13,668 nt of DNA, taken from positions 1-13,668 of the forward strand of contig CATISE010000126.1 of assembly GCA_949538655.1 (NCBI GenBank), in the 5' to 3' direction. Shown one piece after another: positions 10,501-13,668 of the stretch (its first letter is position 1; each line of letters begins with the position of its first letter). Source of the stretch: Marine Group II euryarchaeote MED-G33 (GTDB lineage: Archaea > Thermoplasmatota > Poseidoniia > Poseidoniales > Thalassarchaeaceae). The notes beneath the pieces are model-generated. The model saw nothing but the letters and a program-made list of their open reading frames with translations, did no database searches and was not told the origin of the DNA. The position numbers and the translations under genes were made by a program.

Positions 10501-10870
10501 GACAATCGATGTCAATCTGGTGCCACGAGATGCTGGACCCGATGGAGTTGACTGTGAAGCGAACCCCGATGCAGAAGGATGCGACTCGTCGACATCTGGT
10601 GAGTCAGAGAGTGGGATTAGTTCAGGACTACTCTACGCAGGTATTGCAGCATTTGTTCTTCTGCTGGTCATCGTAGTGACATTACTACTGGTCCGCGGTC
10701 GAAGTGGAGATTCAACCACAGCCGATGCTGGTTCCTTTGGTGGCGACGTCGCAGAGATGGATCCAATCGAAGCCTATGTGCAGCAATTGGTCGCTCAGGG
10801 TTACCCTGAGGAAACCGCGCGCGCTTATGCTCAGCAATACTATGCCCAGGCTGCCCAACAGCAGCAATGA
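4505..10870 (+). CDS. Giant modular surface protein (FG-GAP propeller, CARDB/jelly-roll repeats, GATase-like, PKD, C-terminal anchor)
   Basis: A 2121-residue exported protein held by one C-terminal helix; its function is unknown. Residues 1-29 are a signal peptide (KARVR, hydrophobic core, cleavage after AVSA). Residues about 40-480 look like an FG-GAP/VCBS beta-propeller with calcium loops DxDxDGxxD or close variants starting at 48, 108, 170, 311 and 363. Next come two copies of a CARDB-like beta domain plus jelly roll, ending in FAIDNITI (about 485-850) and FAVDNITV (about 858-1215), then a third CARDB-like domain (about 1219-1340). An alpha/beta domain like class I glutamine amidotransferases or ThuA spans about 1345-1600. 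PKD-like (about 1770-1885) and Ig-like (about 1892-2009) domains follow. A Ser-rich linker precedes the transmembrane helix 2042-2063, leaving a 58-residue tail inside the cell. Paired cysteines and many N-x-S/T sites fit an extracellular location. ATG 4505 gives a classic signal peptide; GTG 4475 and ATG 4484 are in-frame alternatives. Confidence 0.93.
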   Translation: MNKARVRGLSLVILMLGSLFVAMVPAVSASHVETYPVQRNPVSIASGDLDCDGDADIVSASEMGMLISVLYNEDGDFSDREDLWVSANTSRRAFWFDMADANDVGIGDIDGDGANDLVFFRQNVWVAGSTTPPLANLTVIWGDCDERVVDWTRSAPISLSPNLYGMEIADVNGDGNDDIVGLFLDESITNMEVTILRGPNPTQQTSQSTTNIPLTHAFYYDMTLGNWGETVTGGGIPGGAGDCEDLDLWMMTAPPYNGPQTGFSAGNWDNVTVLEYNCVSNQYENPVTATSGTHKFAMNENSDANGMDVADTDNDGIIDMVAIGQGWDQNVSYATRTSVGGTWNTNNLAGIGDYVAADVTIADMNGDGNMDFLVPTMLTVSTVNSAGAGQQQQLTTDNLVDINTVNIILNDGSGNYLSPQTFDVGRRPTMVIADQFSGGTNSALDIAVAQRDYAFTYGNGAMWIDSKGWAGAMDTISIVELDSEDVGIGGVTVSPAAYDYEDQEMKIGAGTRNVNVTVRNTGLQSITGSVDVDVSVKEVVGGTDTVVYANDFDTAPTGSCSGCNMVGVSYSGEVSGSYWHVEDGSNNSGNGDEYEADTNPTDYMWAGALVANTSGDGDMETGYMSWWDEGLIIENVDLTGADSASMDLDMMCMVQFSMIYYSSTGIANRIIYDDSCTIDVYSDSQGWSSVSYTGGYDYDRYVHLANGYYPEFTVSNSAYCCFANPWDRYAGDSSIDLTQWAGEEIDVRFRFRSGHSGSVGNDNSTYNFEWDGFAIDNITINKTVTSFGSNVQDITQQLSLSGLAPGDEQVVTLQANFVNGTTYIIESDLSSTSGFSNGDDTNDNSRWKTTVKNLFDPSVQEITSFEKNALYASGNYPIDVLVKNVGNTIVDFDTVATVYSANPNDLLVEDFEGGASGYAFGDDGDNFGIVIDDTDSSINNAIVPGNRPVFGSSAYWFGHPDNGYGDDWDETMTLQTIDLRQNTADFVYLNFDYFAETDYLTDSEGDILAVQEYGILEVEWRDGNDVYNGTIIGNWNDYNENGVQYNDTCEDLDDDGNYDETEYIGDLGWNVFFDSEGISKGVTLDLTHIFLRNTTSLDSRDWDYNCTDLSGTEVTVSFRFQSNGDGVNGNSGLAGFAVDNITVREYVFTYVTEYTTAVTGLDSQEDQEVNVGSHDFSQGIYRIDAMTHYDNQTQGTAWYDHKEVNLANNVSRLIFEVASVDVQLLRPDVLDCVEDNTFACVYPIDQVEDHAFSMELVNGVLEGDYNIKLMVTDMSTGSVIYDEASAESPMTLSPHQRASASWAAVAPSSGWTDGGNYNFSFYAELADDGSASGNTWDFTISMADMIDVAILSNPTDQNRLSRVKEDLSSMGMTYTQLYVEDWDRYVTSTWMNHYNKILLPWQTTINVEAGNYYTELNAEGGSDGLSPMAVIKNRMQAGATLEMHLGPYSNIFQDPLSNLPYDINVANRNVEGNFVTHTDTAVVDWHHPLLSDVNPVAFISFNGGHHVAESTLITTQTGTLNIPQVCGGSISAPIGTFHSLINDATDSTASLLATCSIGQGGMIVTTMDVENPSVSDAFGTTGKPLLSNLLAHQVTPYPLDFGPASDGFDLVINGESMAWNSLQGHYDTLYMKSDAELEFSFTSEMTDLDADWELRPAAGTTATNWDGNPLQDGEFDHREEDTHIAQFCVLDAQSSTLCKQEAQWQVTLYLHDADGHTRMANIMLETNDALADEFSPMPSFSIIDRLEYRGQIDAHGVKNSSDGSTWDINLIRLGPTGDLTVHFDASNSSDGDATDGTSGIKTYIWKVFLDNPWDQPGTAPQSGKTTEISSMVSHSFTHRFQNITVDPNTGFEGSLIRVELTVVDQADKPSLQSDKYKMYFVVVGEGYGDDEPVVDFTSPAPSSSQTEDTLYVNGSIVSGSENSDVMIEVALAEATLDLLPSQKFPLKTAGEYDSTVQLADGAEFSLALDIADLYDENGSTQTIWIKITEGDGSRWTIYKTIDVNLVPRDAGPDGVDCEANPDAEGCDSSTSGESESGISSGLLYAGIAAFVLLLVIVVTLLLVRGRSGDSTTADAGSFGGDVAEMDPIEAYVQQLVAQGYPEETARAYAQQYYAQAAQQQQ

Positions 10871-10873
10871 CGC

Positions 10874-10883
10874 CTAGCGCTAG
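10874..10883. promoter_or_regulatory. Perfect 10-bp palindrome upstream of ahcY
   Basis: CTAGCGCTAG is perfectly self-complementary and sits 4 bp after the stop of the giant gene. It directly abuts an AT-rich stretch, ACAAATAA (10884-10891), that could serve as a weak TATA box for ahcY. That would place the palindrome at the transcription factor B recognition position. A role as operator is inference; a 10-bp palindrome can arise by chance. Confidence 0.3.
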
Positions 10884-10897
10884 ACAAATAATGGAGA

Positions 10898-10922
10898 CGT
10901 CGGGGGAATAATTCCCCCGGCG
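10898..10922 (+). promoter_or_regulatory. Strong 11-bp hairpin between the giant gene and ahcY
   Basis: CGTCGGGGGAA (10898-10908) pairs with TTCCCCCGGCG (10912-10922) around a TAA loop; the only imperfect pair is one T-G wobble. It ends 29 nt before the ahcY start codon. No T-run follows on the plus strand, so it is not a bacterial-type intrinsic terminator. It could be a 5'-leader structure, an mRNA-stabilising 3' end for the giant transcript, or an operator over the predicted ahcY start site. Confidence 0.5.
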
Positions 10923-10951
10923 TTCCTCCTGAGATTGATAGCGAGGGATTG

Positions 10952-12244
10952 ATGAACCAGTGGCTCTGCGCCCGATTCATGGACTCAGGAGACAACTGGA
11001 AGGTCGCAGACATCTCACTCGCTGATGAGGGTGCACGCCGGGTTGATTGGGCGCGCTCAAGAATGCCAGTTCTCGCACATTTGCGTGAAGAAGCAATACA
11101 ATCGAAACCTCTAGCTGGAATGGTTGTGGCTGGTTGTTTACACGTGACCAAGGAAACCGCCGTCCTGATTGAAACACTTGAGGACGCTGGAGCCACAGTA
11201 TCTTGGTCAGGTTGCAACCCCTTGTCCACCCAAGACGACGTCGCCGCATGGTTGGCACGTGAAGGATACTCAATCTATGCCTGGCACGGACAAAGTGTCG
11301 AAGATTTCTACTGGTGTATCGATCGGACCATCGAGGCCAATCCAACTTTGACTCTAGATGATGGTGCGGATCTCATCGTCCGTGTCCATGGTCCTATGTC
11401 TGATTACGCCTCAGGTGTAATTGGTGGTACTGAAGAGACAACAACCGGTGTACACCGTCTTCGGGCCATGGGTGACGCAGGAGACCTTCGTTACCCTGTT
11501 ATCGCAGTCAATGATGCGATTACAAAGTGGGACTTTGACAACGTGTATGGTACCGGTCAATCCACGCTTGACGGTATTATTCGTGCCACATCAGTACTCA
11601 TTGCAGGCAAGACATTCGTGATTGCAGGATACGGCCACTGTGGCCGTGGACTGGCCATGCGTGCCCAAGGAATGGGTGCAAATGTCGTCGTCACAGAAAT
11701 TGATCCACTCCCAGCCCTCCGTGCAGTCATGGATGGTTTCAGAGTCATGCCAATGGATGAAGCAGCTGCAATTGGCGATATATTCTGCACAGCGACTGGA
11801 ATCAAAGATGTCATCGTCGATCGCCATTTCACAGTCATGAAAGATGGTGCCATCGTTTGCAATACTGGACATTACGATTGTGAAATCAATATCGAGCATC
11901 TTGAATCTCAATCCGTAGGCGTTCGAACCATCCGTGCAGACAACGAAGAATTCACGATGAAGGATGGCCGTCAAATCTTCTTGCTTGCAAGAGGTCGTTT
12001 GGTCAACCTGGCTGCGGCAGAAGGGCACCCCTCTGAAGTCATGGACATGAGTTTCGCCAACCAATACCTGGCTCTATGTCGATTGGCTGCAGAAGGCCGC
12101 GAAATGGGCCCCATCGTGCATGATATCACAATGGAGCAAGATCAGGAATTGGCTCTAACCAAGTTGGAAACACTTGGCTTCAAAATCGATAAACTCACAG
12201 CAGAACAGATTGAATATCTCTCTGACTATACAGCAGGAACGTAA
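10952..12244 (+). CDS. ahcY: Adenosylhomocysteinase (S-adenosylhomocysteine hydrolase), archaeal type
   Basis: Reversibly splits S-adenosylhomocysteine into adenosine and homocysteine, removing the inhibitory product of SAM-dependent methyltransferases; cytoplasmic and NAD-dependent. The 430-residue protein is full length for the archaeal form. Signatures are SLADEG near the N-terminus, CLHVTKETAVLIETL with His64, NPLSTQDDVAA, LDDGADL, GGTEETTTG, VNDAITKWDFDN with Lys192 and Asp196 at the catalytic positions, the NAD-binding GYGHCGRG (226-233) followed by VVTEIDP, and GHPSEVMDMSFA. The C-terminus ends YLSDYTAGT, like archaeal enzymes ending EEGT, and lacks the longer Lys/Tyr tail of eukaryotic and most bacterial enzymes. 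ATG 10952 is preferred because GAGGG (10943-10947) lies four bases upstream; TTG 10949 and ATG 10979 are in-frame alternatives. It converges on the next gene with a 10-bp gap. Some methanogen relatives use S-inosylhomocysteine, so substrate preference is not proven by sequence. Confidence 0.97.
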   Translation: MNQWLCARFMDSGDNWKVADISLADEGARRVDWARSRMPVLAHLREEAIQSKPLAGMVVAGCLHVTKETAVLIETLEDAGATVSWSGCNPLSTQDDVAAWLAREGYSIYAWHGQSVEDFYWCIDRTIEANPTLTLDDGADLIVRVHGPMSDYASGVIGGTEETTTGVHRLRAMGDAGDLRYPVIAVNDAITKWDFDNVYGTGQSTLDGIIRATSVLIAGKTFVIAGYGHCGRGLAMRAQGMGANVVVTEIDPLPALRAVMDGFRVMPMDEAAAIGDIFCTATGIKDVIVDRHFTVMKDGAIVCNTGHYDCEINIEHLESQSVGVRTIRADNEEFTMKDGRQIFLLARGRLVNLAAAEGHPSEVMDMSFANQYLALCRLAAEGREMGPIVHDITMEQDQELALTKLETLGFKIDKLTAEQIEYLSDYTAGT

Positions 12245-12254
12245 TCTGAGGGAT

Positions 12255-13310
12255 TTATTCTTCTTCGTGAGGAATTTCAAATTCCACCCATTCAGGGAGA
12301 CGCATTTCCCAGCGCTTGTTTAGAGGCTCATTATTTTCGATGATTTTCTCAATTCTTTGGCGGAAAGCAACAGGGTAATCCTTCTTGATTACAGTACGAT
12401 ACAATTTCGCGTCCCGTATTTTCTCGGGGACACAGACATTTGCTGAGGTGGCTTCAACCTCAATGGCTCGCCAAAGGTCAAGCACGGGTCGATTACGCTT
12501 GTCGGTCATTTTGATGGAGATTCTCTTCACCCAGAGAACCGATGCGTAAACAATCATGAACGCCAGCCCCATTCCAAAACAACCGTTTGGCATGAACCAC
12601 TGAAGGGCAATTGCTTCCCAGAGTACAAGAGGGCCTGCAAGCATGAAAAATGTGAATCTCTCACTCGCCGGTTTGAGGTTCCGCATGCCATCGATATCCT
12701 TCCACGCAGAATGATTCGCGTTTTGAGGCTCAAAAACATCGAGTTTTTCCATTTCGTAATAGCGTTGAATGGTTCGGTTCATCCTTTCAACCCGAAACAA
12801 TTGTTCACGGTGCATTTCATCCATACCTGGTGCAAGCAATGATTCCATTCTCTGACTGGCTTCGGCATAATACCCCATTCGAATCAACAATGCGGCCTGC
12901 TCGACCACGGGTGTTGTCTCCGTTGGGTGATGTGTTCGATAGTCCTCCCACCATTGAAGAACATCTTCTGCCAACCCCAAGTGTTGGGTTGCCAGTACCG
13001 CACCTCGAATCCAGGCTCCCCTATGGGTCGGATCAATCGTGACTATTTTCTTGGCCAAAGCCCAACCTTTCGCCGCCTCTGATAGAGTTGGATCTACGCG
13101 AAAAGAGCCGTCACGTCGGAGGGCAGGAAGGCCACAGTTCAGTAGAGCCCACAATCCTTCGACACATTCGGGGTCAGCTTCGACAATTTCAGTTGCTTTG
13201 AGCAATGCTGATGCCCGATTCCCTCCCTTGAGATATTCTTCAAGGTCATCGAGCATTTCAGGAATGCCTTCCGCCGCTAAGCCTGCAGCAACTTCGATTG
13301 GTGGGCTCAT
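12255..13310 (-). CDS. TPR-like repeat protein with two transmembrane helices
   Basis: I do not recognise a named family. The 351-residue protein has an N-terminal helical region (about 15-190) with TPR-like features: pairs of amphipathic helices and the spaced motifs ALLKATEIVEADPECVEGLW (35-54) and ALAKKIVTIDPTHRGAW (84-100), then YYAEASQRMESLL (147-159). Two hydrophobic helices follow at about 219-240 and 244-265, joined by a very short loop, so they probably form a hairpin in the membrane. The C-terminal 85 residues are charged and soluble. Both soluble parts would then lie on the same side, probably the cytoplasm because KRISIKMTDKRNR follows the second helix. The start is supported by GAGG seven bases upstream (complement of 13318-13321). 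It follows the RGG-protein gene by 46 bp on the same strand, suggesting co-transcription. A scaffold or partner-binding role is inferred from the TPR-like part only. Confidence 0.85.
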   Translation of the reverse strand: MSPPIEVAAGLAAEGIPEMLDDLEEYLKGGNRASALLKATEIVEADPECVEGLWALLNCGLPALRRDGSFRVDPTLSEAAKGWALAKKIVTIDPTHRGAWIRGAVLATQHLGLAEDVLQWWEDYRTHHPTETTPVVEQAALLIRMGYYAEASQRMESLLAPGMDEMHREQLFRVERMNRTIQRYYEMEKLDVFEPQNANHSAWKDIDGMRNLKPASERFTFFMLAGPLVLWEAIALQWFMPNGCFGMGLAFMIVYASVLWVKRISIKMTDKRNRPVLDLWRAIEVEATSANVCVPEKIRDAKLYRTVIKKDYPVAFRQRIEKIIENNEPLNKRWEMRLPEWVEFEIPHEEE

Positions 13311-13327
13311 GCCCCAACCTCGGCCGA

Positions 13328-13355
13328 CGCGTCAAATGAATACTCCGCGTCAAAT
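13328..13355. repeat. 10-bp direct repeat in the gap before the TPR-like gene
   Basis: CGCGTCAAAT occurs at 13328-13337 and again at 13346-13355, 18 bp apart, in the 46-bp gap between the RGG-protein stop and the TPR-like protein start. It may be a tandem regulator site or a remnant of local duplication; there is nothing to decide between them. Confidence 0.4.
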
Positions 13356-13356
13356 T

Positions 13357-13668
13357 TCAGCTACGACGGGGGCCACGCTTGTCCTTTGGGCCCCATCCAC
13401 CGGGTTTTCTCGATCCGCCTCGCTGTGGCCTACGATCATTGCTTCCTTTGTATTCACGACGAGGTGGGCGACCATCATTTGCTCCTTCACGACGGTCTCC
13501 ACCGCTACCTCCGCGGTCTCCACCACGATTGTCTCGATTTCCACCGCCACGGTATCCACCGCCACCACCTCGGCGATCTCCGCCCCGATTGTCACGATTT
13601 CCACCGCCACGGTATCCACCGCCACCACCTCGGCGATCTCCGCCCCGATTGTCACGATTTCCACCGCC
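13357..13668 (-). CDS. RGG-repeat RNA-binding protein, C-terminal fragment (5' end outside the window)
   Basis: Reading the minus strand open from the window edge gives 103 residues ending in a stop at 13357-13359. No start is visible, so the gene continues to the right. The fragment is Gly/Arg/Asp/Asn-rich: two identical 20-residue units, GGGNRDNRGGDRRGGGGGYR, a diverged third copy with GGGNRDNRGGDRGGSGG, then a basic tail with RPPRREYKGSNDRRPQRGG, ending GPRRS. Such RGG tails bind RNA with low specificity and are found at the ends of DEAD-box helicases, cold-shock proteins and RRM proteins. The catalytic or folded part is not in the window, so the protein cannot be named; a DEAD-box helicase is one plausible guess. 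Codons for the repeated residues vary within a unit (GGC, GGT, GGA; CGT, CGC, CGG, CGA), as expected for a selected protein sequence. A longer-looking frame over the same bases is a Val/Glu/Ala shadow of the repeat. Confidence 0.85.
   Translation of the reverse strand, partial: GGGNRDNRGGDRRGGGGGYRGGGNRDNRGGDRRGGGGGYRGGGNRDNRGGDRGGSGGDRREGANDGRPPRREYKGSNDRRPQRGGSRKPGGWGPKDKRGPRRS
13489..13668 (-). repeat. 60-bp coding tandem repeat, about three copies
   Basis: The unit is 60 bp (20 codons). Bases 13535-13608 are identical to 13595-13668 at an offset of 60, a 74-base exact match, so the last two copies (13549-13608 and 13609-13668) are perfect. The copy at 13489-13548 is diverged. The array reaches the window edge and may continue. 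Exact identity including third codon positions points to recent duplication or gene conversion within the RGG region. Confidence 0.95.

Noticed and set aside
10898..10922. Rho-independent terminator for the giant gene
   Set aside because: The stem is strong but no T-run follows, and archaeal termination does not normally use this signal.
10871..10951. SAH riboswitch upstream of ahcY
   Set aside because: The position is right, but SAH riboswitches are known from bacteria and their conserved pseudoknot core is not recognisable; only one simple hairpin is seen.
13350..13664. A 104-codon minus-strand frame rich in Val, Glu, Ala and Ile with apparent repeats
   Set aside because: It is an out-of-frame reading of the RGG tandem repeat. 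The frame open from the window edge gives a typical Gly/Arg-rich RNA-binding tail.
1..13668. Mobile element, CRISPR array, defence system, tRNA or rRNA
   Set aside because: No transposase or integrase motif, spaced direct repeats, cloverleaf or rRNA signature was seen; the only tandem repeat is coding.

Overview
The window most resembles a piece of a marine planktonic euryarchaeon, probably Candidatus Poseidoniia (Marine Group II) or a near relative in the Thermoplasmatota. This is inferred from three things: an archaeal-type S-adenosylhomocysteine hydrolase with the short C-terminus typical of archaea, a very large exported and C-terminally membrane-anchored protein with acidic calcium-type loops, and closely packed genes with few Shine-Dalgarno sites. 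No rRNA, tRNA, CRISPR array or insertion sequence was seen.

Layout, left to right. (1) A plus-strand cluster holds a membrane-anchored cyclophilin-type peptidyl-prolyl isomerase (4-852), a complete AcnA-type aconitase (884-3580) and an unrecognised acidic protein (3645-4319). (2) A regulatory gap (4320-4504) has T-tracts, a TATA-like box and a perfect 7-bp inverted repeat. (3) A giant surface protein of about 2121 residues (4505-10870) carries a signal peptide, an FG-GAP/VCBS-like propeller, duplicated CARDB-plus-jelly-roll modules, a class I glutamine-amidotransferase-like alpha/beta domain, a PKD-like domain, an Ig-like domain, one transmembrane helix and a UBA-like cytoplasmic tail. (4) A short gap with a perfect palindrome and a strong 11-bp hairpin leads to ahcY (10952-12244). 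(5) Two minus-strand genes converge on ahcY: a TPR-like membrane protein (12255-13310) and, upstream of it, the C-terminal end of an RGG-repeat RNA-binding protein that runs off the right edge (13357-13668). The RGG gene is visible only when read open from the window edge.

The genes do not form one obvious pathway. Aconitase (citrate to isocitrate) and SAH hydrolase (clearing the product of methyl transfer) are housekeeping enzymes. The cyclophilin is probably exported and could assist folding of secreted proteins such as the giant surface protein. The most unusual object is that surface protein: its domain order, an apparently inactive amidotransferase-like fold placed outside the cell, and a compact helical tail inside the cell suggest a receptor, adhesin or scaffold rather than a simple S-layer protein.
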